NCBI GenBank assembly: GCA_018894105.1
Contig: CM032121.1
Span: forward strand, 7,482,507 to 7,546,506
Origin: Jacaranda mimosifolia
Taxonomy: Eukaryota; Streptophyta; Magnoliopsida; Lamiales; Bignoniaceae
Direction: 5' to 3'
DNA length: 64,000 bases
This document shows positions 24,001-35,171 of the stretch, in pieces. The position numbers and the translations under genes are program-made. The notes under the pieces were generated by a model. That model did no database searches and was not told the origin of the DNA. It worked only from the letters and a program-made list of their open reading frames with translations. Position 1 is the first letter of the stretch. Every line of letters starts with the position of its first letter.

Positions 24001-25522
24001 CGCTTCCTATCAGTACTTAGCAACAAAGTAGCTAAGCCCTCCTCATTCTAGTCCGATAAAAACCTTTTTTTACCTTCTGGAACATCAGTCCTGAACACCT
24101 TCAAGGACGATCTCAATTATTTCCGTACTGGAAAAGAATGCCATATTGCCATTTAAATCTTCTAATTTCATTAAGAAATGCACAACCAATGCTTGAAAAG
24201 TGGTTTGGCCTTTCATGAAAATAGCTTTATTATATTCTTCACTTGCCTATTATTGAAAGTTACAAAAAGAAGTTTAATGGAGACGAATAATTCAATCTTC
24301 AGCAACTAAACTCTTGCATGTTGCTGTTGATAGAACTTTTTTGGTCTAGGTCAATAATGCATGTGAAGACACTATTACAAGATAAGAATTTTAGAATAAA
24401 AAAATTAATAAAACACTAGATAATCATTACATGGTTATTCTAACCCAGAAGTTTCAATCAAATGATATGATCATTGCATCAAGCTCTCACCACTGCATAG
24501 CTGATTCGGGAAGAATGCAAAAGACAACCTCAGAGTAAAGTGAATGATCACCTGATAAATTCAAATGCGGAAGAATTTCTTTATATCGTGCTAGAGCTTC
24601 CTCAAATCCATTACAAGGTCGATGATCAGGGTAAAAACTGAATACATACTGGTCATGTGTTGTAGCTGGAAATAGAATTAAAAGTCATCAGATTCACATC
24701 TAGGTAATTGAACAACATAATTTCTATTGCAACTATAAATAATAAAAAAATTAAAAATTGAAGCAAAACTGACCATCACCAAATCCAAAACAAGGTATCA
24801 AATTGTCCTCGTCAAAGGGAGATAAAGTTCGTCCAATGATAGAAATGGCTTGCTCATAAGGGTTAGGTGAGTGATCAATTGCATGGAGGCTTCTTCTGTT
24901 GAAAGAATACTTTCCTACAACCATAATTAAGTCAGATTGTCCTCTCCACTGATCAAGCACCCAAAAACACAAGTAATGATTTTTATCTAAATGAATCCAC
25001 CTGTCCATTCATTGCTCTTGGTAAAATCAATTCCAAGGATTAAATTTGATGATTCCAGGCCAGCTTCTCTTAATGCATTGATAACCTGAAGACATGATTA
25101 CATCTTGTTTAGTCCTTGAAACCAACTCCCAAATTTATAAGGTCTTATTGAATGTGTATGCCTGAAAATGATACCTCGTCCAAAGAACTGAAGTTATCAG
25201 CTATATATGCAGAGTGCTGTTTCTTTCTGTAATTAGTTTTTACTGAAGTTCCTGCTTGTGCTGGGGGGTGATGCTGATGATTAGTGTGTGTTGAACTTCT
25301 AGTATGTTCCGGAGATTGAGGCCGATGAGTATCAACTGAGTATCCATGTGCTGGGTGGTGATGCTGATAATCAGTGTCAGCATCACTAGTGTGTCTTGAA
25401 CTTCTAACATGTTCTGGAGATTGAGGTCGATAGCCATTATCGACTGAGTATCCCGCATATGAAGGTGGTTGATGTGAAAAATTTTCATATGCGTTATCAG
25501 CTGATGATTCACTGTTCCCCAT
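21011..25522 (-). CDS. RGLG3: RGLG-type RING E3 ubiquitin ligase (copine/vWA domain)
   Basis: Exons, 5' to 3' on the minus strand: 25522-25175, 25085-25001, 24914-24774, 24665-24552, 23672-23575, 23475-23396, 23300-23195, 22173-22046, 21865-21730, 21646-21590, 21094-21011. They sum to 1377 nt (458 aa). The start MGNSESS fits N-myristoylation at Gly2, as known for RGLG1/2. Residues 20-95 are low-complexity with an internal duplication. The copine-type vWA domain starts near 130 (LGIDFTKSN, metal-site variant D136, T138, S140) and runs to about 350. A proline-rich linker follows. The C-terminal C3HC4 RING uses C414, C417, C428, H430, C433, C436, C443 and C446. RING wording ([13 protein letters not shown]) and position beside POLD1 fit RGLG3/4, which act in jasmonate signalling in Arabidopsis, better than RGLG1/2. 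It is longer than AtRGLG3. The symbol rests on synteny and my recall of the family. Confidence 0.94.
22490..22799 (+). mobile_element. MITE family 1, copy 2 (RGLG intron 7)
   Basis: Bounded by inverted termini GGCCCATTTGGTTTTATTTT and its near-complement AAAATGAAACCAAATGGGCC, a 310-bp element with no coding capacity. It lies in the RGLG intron between exons at 23195 and 22173. It shares internal blocks with copies at 1412-1762 and 57047-57422. I see no convincing target duplication, so the superfamily is left open. Confidence 0.85.
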
Positions 25523-26960
25523 GATGTGGAGATTTATGCCGAGCCAATAACGAAAAAGCTCTGCATAATGTTATTGAGCTGCAGTATTAGCTTCATATTG
25601 AGATACCTCAAGTGTCAATCTAAAATAACAAAGCTTTAATCTGTCAAACAAGGAAATGATGCACCCTGCGCATAAATAAGTACATCTCTTTGAGATCCAA
25701 TTGTCAAAGAAGCCGCAATATTGTCTTATATGACGAAGAAAAGAACCAAAAAGAAAAAGTAATTTATTATTGGCCTGAATTCAAGAGTTTTGAGAACCTT
25801 GAACTATGTTTTATTCACTTTAAAATTTACAAGAAAGCTAATTGGGACCAGCATGGCTTCCTTCCAACTGGAAGTTTTCTCAGCTGTAAGCCCTGCACAG
25901 CAGCAATTGGTAGACCCTAACTAAACAAAATAGTGGGTATCAAGCAAAGAAATGTTAGAAAGTATTTGCATGTGAGGCACTCAGACACAGATCAGCATGT
26001 AAAATCTATCTTCCATAGAAAGACTCTAACAATAATAAAAATCCATCAGTCAGGTTTTATATTACCACTGCTCCACAATGTTAATAGATAATTAAATTGC
26101 TCATTTACATGTTTGCCTTCTATTTGGCTGCCAACCAGAGAGAAACACATATGCAATTTTGAGCAGAAAAAGACTCTCCCCTGTCTAATATCGCTTTCCA
26201 TTCCTTTTGCTTTCTATCTTTTTCCTCCTATCAAACTGCAAAACTCTATAGATCAACGAATAGCATCTGAATCACAGATTCTTTAATGGCATCAAAGCAC
26301 GGGGCAGATAAAAAGTAAGTTCAATTTATTTCATACTACATAAATTCCTTTCTATCCAATTATTTAAACAAAGAAAACTTCACTCTTGTTCCCACAAGAT
26401 GAAACTAAAATCCAAACCCCTTTTCATTTTTCAAATCACTTGCCATAAAATGATCAGTACTGCATCACAGATAGGTAAGTCCATCCAAGAAAAATCGTGG
26501 GATATATCCAAGAATCTATATCCATCAAAACCAAGTCAAAATGTAAAATTACAGCACATCCAGGACTGCAAGCTCAGAACTTTTTAAACCCTTTAAAATT
26601 GAAACAACATACAATTTATGCAAACAAAAATATATCAACATATGCAGATGAACATACGCAGAATCAACAGAGGGAAGGAGACAGGCACCCGGACCTTCTG
26701 CTTGTTAGGTATGGCAAAGTACGGGGAAATATCAAATATGGGATATGGGGTGCTGGTTGAAAGTTAAAACTAACAGCTGGAGTAAAGCTTTTTCCCCTTT
26801 TTTCTGGTCATAAAATTTGTGCTACAGTAATAAATGTCAAAGATCCAAAGAGTCAGCTGCTGACAATTTGGGCTGGCGATGCACAGGCTCCTCTTTCTGT
26901 TAGAGTATCCTTATATAAAGATTCAGCTTTCAATGCGTGCACATCTTCCCTCCACTTTTA
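25523..26960 (-). promoter_or_regulatory. RGLG leader and promoter region
   Basis: A TATA-like box (CTTTATATAA, minus strand, 26911-26920) suggests transcription starts near 26880. The protein starts at 25522, so a leader of about 1.3 kb, probably split by a leader intron, is inferred. ATTATGCAG, ending near 25562 on the minus strand, is a plausible acceptor. Several small open frames here show no recognisable protein. Confidence 0.45.
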
Positions 26961-27075
26961 ATTATTAAAGATGGGAATTTTCACATGCACTATAGCATTG
27001 CATTGGAATTTATTTAGTTTTTTGTTTGGATATTGGACCTAAAGTCCACTAATTAAATTCTTCCTCAATTGATTT

Positions 27076-27363
27076 GGAAATGTTTGGTTATGTTTTTTTT
27101 GTTTGATTTTATTATGTTTTTTGTGAGAATGAATTATTGAATAATATAAAAGTTGTTTTTTTGTATGTTTGTTTATATTTTAGAGAGATATTTTTTTACT
27201 GTAACAGTCAAATCAATACTTTTTTATTTGATTTTTGGGGTAAAAATAAACTTGAATGATTTTTTTTTAATGTTAGAATAATAATATATGTATGTATATA
27301 TTAAAAATATGTATTTTGAAGAAAAAATAGGGATATGTTTGAAAAAACATAACCAAACATTCC
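27076..27363 (+). mobile_element. MITE family 2, copy 1
   Basis: The ends are inverted repeats: GGAAATGTTTGGTTATGTTT at the left, and AAACATAACCAAACATTCCC at the right. The 288-bp interior is AT-rich and non-coding. The block TTTGTGAGAATGAATTA resembles the element at 52949-53339. Confidence 0.8.
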
Positions 27364-28214
27364 CTTTGTTTCTTTGAATCAATACCATGTGGAGATTTAT
27401 TTATTACAAGTGCAAGATAGTTGGTATATTTCCAACAATTAACACTTTATATTATTTTATATTTATCGTATGATCGTGCCAATATAACTTATTTATTATA
27501 CTTTAAGTTGCTTAAATAAGTTATTAATTGTTCTTTTTATGAATTAAATACTTAATAATGGTAATGTGTTAAAAATTAAAATAGTTGTTGTCTAAGCTTT
27601 TATTATCAAGTCATAATTCTTCTTAAACATTTTGTTTCGAATATTAGATTAAGAGTTTTTAGCCAATGAAATGGTAATTTGGACATCTTATTTTTCTTAT
27701 ATGAGCCATCAATGCTTAGATGAGATGTTATATTGAGTTATATGAAAATTTTTAGGATATAATTATATTTAAATATTTTGTTAATTTATTAACCAAATTT
27801 CTATAGTTTTCAATGAGACATTACAGTGGTTATGTTTAATAAGAACAAAATTTGGTGGGAAAGAAATTGAAGTTTGAAAATGCTAGAATGAGTTTTTTTT
27901 TTTTTTTTTCTTTTTCTTCCTTAATTATTATTGTTGTTGTTGTTTAGTTGGAAATTTGGGTTTTATCGATTAGACCCTCAAGCTAAGTAACATGGTTAGG
28001 CAATTTATCTATGCCTCTAATTGCGGAATCCACTAGATCAGGCTGCAACCGAAGCTAGCTGCATATGATTAATTTACCCCATGAATCATAGATTATTAGA
28101 CTACCAATTTGCCCCTATATGACCAAAAATTACACAGACAACCGTATCTGTCCTGCCAAGCTATCTTTTGGCTGTGCTTTCCACCATATCCCAATTCCTT
28201 CGTGGGATGGTAAT

Positions 28215-28216
<2 letters not shown>
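27364..28216. other. AT-rich intergenic stretch
   Basis: No coding, RNA or element signature was recognised. It includes a poly-T run near 27893-27910. Confidence 0.4.

Positions 28217-28258
<42 letters not shown>
28217..28258. repeat. (CA)n microsatellite
   Basis: About 21 CA units followed by TATATA. No gene overlaps it. Confidence 0.95.
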
Positions 28259-28264
<6 letters not shown>

Positions 28265-28483
28265 AGAGCCGTGTTTCCTTGTTTGAAATTAGAAAGATTT
28301 TTATTATTTATTTTTTGTTTTTTTACAAAAAAATAATATCGTCTATTAAGTGTTTTTCTTTAAACGGTGCCAAATAGGCATAGTAAAAACACTGTTTTTG
28401 TATAGTTTTTTTTTTCGTGGTCCAGCTACTATAATTAATTGTTTTGGTTGAATCCACTGGATTTCTATCTCTTAAGTCTACAA

Positions 28484-28730
28484 ATAATTTTTTCCACAGC
28501 AATAAATTTGTCCCTTCTTTTTCAAAGCATTAAACTAATCTCTAGTGCCACATTCTGAAAACAATTTTTTCCACAGCATTAAATTTGTCCCTTTTTTTTA
28601 AAAGGATTGTTTTTCAAAGCATTACACTAATCTCTAACCCCACATTTTCTCCCTTCTTTTTCAAAGTGGATTTAGACAAATAATTTTCTCTGCAACATTA
28701 AATTTCACCTTGTCTTCCTTTATTTTCTCC
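28484..28730. repeat. degenerate tandem repeat
   Basis: The sentence-like order TTTTTTCCACAGCA, TAAATTTGTCCCTT, TTTTCAAAGCATTA, CTAATCTCTA, CCACATT recurs at 28484 and 28558 with changes. A partial third copy follows from about 28655. Unit length is roughly 75-95 bases. Non-coding. Confidence 0.7.
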
Positions 28731-29313
28731 AGGATTTTGGGGATTTGGCTGCTAGATTCTATTAAAATAAGCCACTTCAATGCACTCCCCTCCCCTTACT
28801 TATTTTTACCCATTTCTATTGCTTTTAGAGTGAGTGAGTTCTGAATTTTTATGGATTTATTTTTGGGAGAGGGGTTAGGGGTTTATTATTTACAATATTA
28901 GATTTCCTTCACCAACTCTGATTAGATTTTGCTCATACCTCAATTAATGATTTTGTACTTTTTCTCTTCCTTTATCCATTAATTCATGGATAGTAAAAAG
29001 GTTTTTGTCATTTTCTTCGATTTCTGGCTGTTGATATTTTTACTCTACTTACTTGCGGCACCTTGTTTACACAATCCTTCTAATCCATCATGTTATTGAA
29101 ATTTTTCTTCCCTTTTTCTCTCTTGTAATTTTATTTTTGCTTAGTTTCTATTTTGGTGGGGCTTGCTGCATTTTCTTTTTTGAGATTTTGGGAGAAGACC
29201 AAGAAAATGGGAGAAGTAAAGGGGATTAGGGGTTAGAAAATTCTCCATGTGTGTGTGTGTTCTGGAAAGACAAGCGTTAGGTGGTTACATGAAGACTTGA
29301 GATTCTTGACGCT

Positions 29314-29344
29314 GGGGGGTTGGGGGTGGGGGTGGGGGTGGGGG
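29314..29344 (+). repeat. strong G-quadruplex motif
   Basis: Five G runs of 5-6 bases separated by only one or two T bases, in an otherwise AT-rich region about 180 bases upstream of the RPA1-like pseudogene. Confidence 0.8.
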
Positions 29345-29526
29345 TTTCTTTGAATAATTGATTGATGGAGCATCAAACTCTTTTTACTTTTTGTCTTTTT
29401 CCTTCATTTTGCTCTTCTTTTAGATCCAAATTTTTTCTGTATGTGTGTATATTTATATAAAAAAGTCACACTTCAATGACTTATATTATTTTACTATAAT
29501 TTTTATTTAACCAAAATATTATATAG

Positions 29527-31691
29527 GAAACAAAGGTGCAGGTTATTATATATAGTCCAGGCATGACTCTGATGGAGGATGTTCTTCAAATTCAAGAGAC
29601 ATACTTCATATCAAATGCTAAAGTGACATTTGTTGAACCTAAATATAAAATGGTTCCACACATGTATCAATGGATCATAAGCAGAACTACTATCATTCGT
29701 CATGTAACTAATGATTCTCTTCCTAAAGAACTTAGAGCTCCAAAATTTACCAAGTTTGTGGATATCCTACTTTTGTTGAATACCAACACTTTAGTAGGTA
29801 TGTTTCATGAATTATTTGTTACAAACAAAGAATTTTTAGTTGTTGTTTTAGTTGTTTATACACACAAGTTGAAATATTTCTTACCACTGACGTTTTAGCT
29901 ATCGTCATTGATAAGCTTGAGCAAAGGACTGTAAGCACTAAATATGGCATGTCACCTGTGCAAGAGTTTGTTGTTGTGAATGATGAGTAAGATTTCGTGC
30001 ATTTTGTTATTATTTATTTCAAAATTTTCTAATCATTAACTATGTGGATTTGTGCAAAATCATATTATAGGAAAAAGCCAATGATACTTACTTTATGGAA
30101 TGAGATGATTTTCACTGAAGGGGCATCCATTCTTGCTGCAGTTGACAAAATGCCTATAATTGCAGCAACTAGACTTCATGTTTCTGATTTTCATGGTTTG
30201 CACTTAAGCCCACATTTAAAGTTGTTCTATGTATATGCATTATCACATTTGTGTGTGTTGACAGAATTTTAGTTTTGCAATATGTCAGGAACATCTATCT
30301 CCACTAGAGGATTTGCAAATATTATTGTCAATCCATCATATTCTAAAACTCAATTACTTAAGACTTGGTATGATATTATCTCTTCCAACATAATATGTTT
30401 CTATGTATTACTTTTTCCTTTTTTCCATGCATTTAATCTCTATATTACTATTATTTCCAATCTATCACCATCACCAGGCGAACCAAAAATCACATGTTTC
30501 TAACTAAACTCATTCAAGAGAAGAACTATCTCAAACATTCAGCTCCCGCTTATTGGTGCCACATGACAACTTCTAATTGATTGCAATTGTCATAACCAAC
30601 AATGTTGTAAGTTATTTTTGCTTTCTTTTCCAATATTTTTATTAATTTTGTTACATTGTTTAAGTCATTTGTATCTTATTGAATGAATGTTAATTTATTT
30701 TATTTTAGTTTATATGCAACTTATTGTGTGACTTTAATATATTGATTTATATTATCTAGAATTTCTTAACTGTTTTTTATTCATTTTCCTATTATTATTT
30801 TTTTTTGGTAAAACATTTTATACGTGTGTATAGGATGACAATTTTTGGTAAAAGTCACAGTACCAATTATGGATGTTGAACAAAAGTTTTGGTATATGGC
30901 TTGCGACAATTGTTTGAAAGGCACAACTGGCTAATATGAATGGAACATTACTTGCAATTTTTTCCGTGCGGAAACAACTACCAAGCTTAGGTTATATTGA
31001 CATTTTCTCCAATTCATTATGTTTAGAAGTTTTAATAATATGAGCAATTTTTGTATCTACTTTTTGGTTGAAGAGTTTTTTCATTTTTTTTTAGGACCAA
31101 GTTTGCAATCACAATCTCTAATGGCACAACCCAGTTAGATGTTGTGGTATTTAGTGAGCTTGCAGAGAATATTCTTGGTTTAACTGCATTTCAACTCATG
31201 AAACTTGAAGAAGAGGATAGACATTTATTGTTGTACCAAACATATTATATTACTAATACTTATTGCCATAACATTCATGTAGTAACATTTTCATTTTGTT
31301 TAATATAGGATAAAAAGGTTGGTTGTGATGCTTTTAATGAGCGCTTGAATGGACAAAAATTCATTGTGCAAATTAAGAAAAAAAAAAAAAATAGAAACAC
31401 GGTATGGCACTCTATACCACTATAATGTTGCTTTTTTAGTTGAAGATGAACAACAGTCCTCCCAAAATGATGTGCAAGAAAGCTCAAGTATATACTCTCT
31501 TGTTCTTGAAATTCAACTTACTTTTTCTGATTACCATTTGAAAAACTACATATAAAAACTCCATATATATTTATATTTATTGATAGTTTCTTAATATATT
31601 CATTGTTGAACTTTTAGGTTCTTTTATTGCTACTCATGATGATGATGTTGGATTTTCTGCTACTACTGACATGGGATCACCTCCAAATTGA
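29527..31691 (+). pseudogene. broken RPA1-like (replication protein A 70 kDa) gene
   Basis: Plus-strand exons can be followed at 29527-29797, 29899-29986, 30071-30195, 30289-30367, 30478-about 30616, 30861-30990, 31095-about 31212 and 31309 onward, mostly with GT-AG junctions in phase. Recognisable parts resemble plant RPA1-like proteins: an OB-fold region (YFISNAKV, PKFTKFVDI), a second OB block (KKPMILTLWNEM, SDFHGTSISTRG), a zinc-ribbon remnant (MACDNCLKG then ITCNFF) and a C-terminal block (FNERLNGQKFIVQIKK). The N-terminal domain and first exon are missing. A TGA interrupts the fifth exon and a TAA lies inside the zinc-ribbon exon. RPA1 binds single-stranded DNA in replication and repair. 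RPA-like genes are also carried by plant Helitrons, so either a decayed gene copy or a transposon passenger is possible. Confidence 0.75.
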
Positions 31692-32100
31692 TGAAAGTTG
31701 GAATGATTAACTGTTTTGTAAATAAATATGTACATATGACTTATCAAGGGTTTCCACTTGTTGGGTGTGATGTTTAGTGGCCTCTTTTCCCAAGTTATTT
31801 TGGAACTTGTTTTTGTCCTTGTACCTCTTGTTTAGGCTATCCATGTATCATCTCTTTGTAAATATTAACTTAAACTTGTACTAGGTTAACAAACTTGAGG
31901 TGCAATATAAGGCCACTATTGCTTTTATTGGTTAATTTCTATTAGTATTTAAATCTTCTCATACAAATGGTTTTATTTGAACAAAGTATGGAATGATTTT
32001 ATAATTTATCATGCACTATTTCAACTGGGCACTAATTACCGCGCATTGCGAGGTAGCTTTTACAAGTTGTACAATAAGGTGGAATTTTAGTCGAGCTAAA
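31692..32100. other. spacer, nothing recognised
   Basis: AT-rich DNA. A short GC-rich imperfect hairpin (TACCGCGCA / TGCGAGGTA, about 32038-32056) stands out but is not enough to call an element end. Confidence 0.4.
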
Positions 32101-32109
32101 TAAATTAAA

Positions 32110-33167
32110 GGGTAAATGGCACTTGAACCCCTAAATTTAATTATTTTGGCACATTACCCCCCAAAAATAATTAAAAGGCACTTCACTCCTCAATTTAGAG
32201 TTATTGGAACACATTGCCCCCTAAATACAATTTTTGGCAAATAATGTGGTTGGAGAAAATGGCAATTCTTGTCATTTTCACTTTTCTCCACCATTCTCAA
32301 TATATTTTGTGACACTTTACGCAATGTATTGTATATATATTCCCTTAAGAGGGCTATTAGTTTGTAAAGTGCTTTTCTTGTTAAACTAATTAATTATGTT
32401 TGTCATCAAAATGTTGAATTAGCTGTTAACCTAAAAAAAAAATATGTCGTATGTGAACACTTCTTCCTCTTTCCTTCCTAATTAGCATGACCAATATAGT
32501 TTAGATGAATGACAAAATTAATGATTCTGATTCTTTAAAGATAGATTAGATAATCTTAGCATTACTAAAATAAAGCATGAGCTTTATTATTTCCTGAAAA
32601 TGCCTTTTATAAAGTAAGAAAATTTTATTTTAGAGTAATAATAAGGTTAGTGATTTTGCTTTTTTAATATGGTTGGCAGAAGAATCTTATTAGATAACAA
32701 AATGATTTAATCATTTGAAAATGAATTACAACACAACCATATGAATGAAAAACTAAAAATACTTTTACCTAAAATACGTGTACTAAAACTCAGTTAGTTA
32801 TATTTCAATCAACAATTAATTCCCTAAACAATAGGAGAAGGCAAACAAGCTAATTGAATTGAATGCAAGGAAAAAAAGAAACCTCATTATCCTATTATTC
32901 TTGGTAGATGAGTTTCTTTATTTTTTAGTTGAAAAATGTAGAAATAATAGAATTAGTTGGGTTCCCTTTTTTTGAGTGGAAAAAGGTGGGGAAAAGTGAA
33001 AATGACAGGAGTAGCCTTTTCTCCAACCATATGATTTGCGAGAAATTATAATTGGGGGGCAAAGTATTCTAGTAACTTTAAGTTGAGGGGGTAAAGTACC
33101 TTTTAGTTATTTTCATGGGTAATGTGCCAAATCAATTAAATTTGAGGGGATGAAGTGCCATTTACCC
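32110..33167. mobile_element. non-autonomous Mutator-like element with long TIRs
   Basis: A 1058-bp element bounded by a perfect 9-bp target duplication TAAATTAAA (32101-32109 and 33168-33176). Both ends begin GGGTAAATGGCACTT. The inverted repeats run 183 bp (32110-32292 and 32985-33167) with scattered mismatches. Long TIRs plus a 9-bp duplication are the signature of the Mutator superfamily. The roughly 690-bp interior is AT-rich with no transposase frame, so it would need a transposase in trans. Confidence 0.92.
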
Positions 33168-33176
33168 TAAATTAAA

Positions 33177-33884
33177 GGTAATGTAGATTTAATTAATTAA
33201 GTTGAAAATGAGTCGAGTTCAAAATAAGTAGGATCATATCTAGCGAATGTAATGTTAAAATTTTTGTATTGATTTGTTTATCTAAAAAAATTAAAATATA
33301 AGAAGTATATCAATGTACTTTGCATATATTATTCTATATATAATTTTATGATTTAATAATAGAATTTATTGATTCATGTACTCATTTCATTAATCTTTTT
33401 CATAATACGTAATTGCATTATAATTAATTATAATTAGCATTTATTTAGTAAAATAAAATTAATTATTTTTAAGGAAATTTCATTGTATATGTTACACCAG
33501 TATGGGTATACTAAACTTTCAATCATAAATATATTAGTTTTTACTTTTCAAGAATTAATTGACGTGCATTGAATGCCAATTTTACTATTTGCATACAATT
33601 AAGTAATATATTCGAAAAAATTTTGAATTAACAAACACAATGTTTATTCTTATATCTTTAAAAAATTGTTCATATGCTAACACTAGTATTTTGAAACAAC
33701 TCTTAACAACTAACATGTTAATAGGTCTAGAGCCCGAGATACCTAATTCAATTTTAAAAATATTAATAACTTTTTTTATGAGAAAAAAATATTAATAACA
33801 TAAAACATGAAACTTGGATATGACGAGTAAGGAGAAATAGTATAAATATGTGGTTGTTAATTCTAATATATATATATATATATA
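33177..33884. other. AT-rich spacer before the gypsy element
   Basis: No gene or repeat structure was recognised apart from a (TA)n tract at about 33867-33885, which is the insertion target of the gypsy element. Confidence 0.5.
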
Positions 33885-34728
33885 TGGTACGAACAATTTG
33901 ATAGTATACTGGGCTGTGATCCAATCCAATCAATCAGGTGGGAGGTCGAGAAGGGGTTTGATGATGTAGTTGGATCGAATCCTGCAACCAATAACACACG
34001 TTAGGCTAGCCGAGGTGCCTTCAGCTAAGGCAATCCGACGCTCAAGTCAATACTTAATCGACTAGAAGGTAGAGTAGTAGAATGAGCGCTTTGAGTAATA
34101 ATGAGCATATCTTGCTAAAGGCTGACAATGGGGTATTTATAGCCTTTCTGGAATGGTTGATATGTCAATGATGCCCTTGTATATTTAGCAAGGGCCTTTG
34201 TCCTCACTTGAGAACCCTTAGGTCTTCTTTCTTTTGTATACACTATTCCAGGTAGAGCCTCTTCCAGGCTTATAGGACACAGTGGTACAAAGAAGGTGCG
34301 CACTACTCTGATGTTGCAGACATGTGGTATTTGAGGAGGCACACATCATTAATGTAGAGGCATGCCACCTATTAGAACATTTAATGTAGCAAAGAGGTGG
34401 TTGCAGAGATGATCCCAACTACTGTGATCGACCTCCTAAGTTCGAGGTGCGCACTAGCCTGTGAGTTATCTGTGCACACTTTGGTTGAGGTGATGGAACT
34501 CTGTTTGATTCAAATGTCTTCCTAGCTAAGGGTTGAACGACCATTCTCGAGATGATCGACCATACTCTGGTCGATCGTGCAAAGTATGGGCACTTGTGCT
34601 AATAAAATGGCCCAACGAAGGTCGATCGCCTGGTCGATTACTAATGGGCTGGGCCTAACAGCCAATTGGGTTGTTGCATTCATATCTTTGGCCTAGTCAG
34701 TGTTATTGGGTTGGGCTATCCCATATCA
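33885..34728 (-). repeat. 3' LTR of gypsy element
   Basis: It begins TGGTACGAACAATTTG and ends CCCATATCA on the plus strand. Read on the element's strand it starts TGATATGGG. It matches the right LTR over its whole length, with many substitutions and small indels. Confidence 0.9.
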
Positions 34729-34730
34729 TG

Positions 34731-34744
34731 AGTCCCCTCTACTC
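34731..34744 (-). other. polypurine tract of gypsy element
   Basis: On the element strand GAGTAGAGGGGACT lies two bases before the 3' LTR, the expected site of plus-strand DNA priming during reverse transcription. Confidence 0.7.
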
Positions 34745-35171
34745 CACAGTCCTGATCGATATGTTCGATGAGAGGGATTGGGGAGTAACTGATTTGTGAA
34801 AATTGGAGATGCTCGACGAGGAGTTCAACATATTGGTAACGTTTACATTTCAAAAATTGACTAGGGCTTTAGTGATTTAATGCAACTATTATGTTGGGTA
34901 GCGTGGAAAGTAATCGGTGGATGCATAATGATTACCCAATAGCTGGTCATTTTAGTTGGTTGAATTACTCGCCGATTGAGGCCTATAAATAAGCGCGGTG
35001 AAAATTTTTCATTTACACATTTACAGTATCCTGAGAGGTCGAGCACTTGAGCTTGAGATTTCACTGCTCTCTCCGCTAGTCGAACTTATTTTAATCTCCT
35101 TAACTATAAGTCTCCTAAAATCTTAGCAAGTTTAATTCTTCTTTATTTCGACCACATATCCTTTAACAAAT

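Noticed and set aside
28168..28377. 69-aa ORF with a His-Thr repeat
   Set aside because: The repeat is just the translated (CA)n microsatellite.
32038..32056. GC-rich hairpin TACCGCGCA/TGCGAGGTA as a Helitron 3' end
   Set aside because: Orientation would need CTRR on the minus side and the sequence there is TTAGT. The loop is too small and no 5' end was found.
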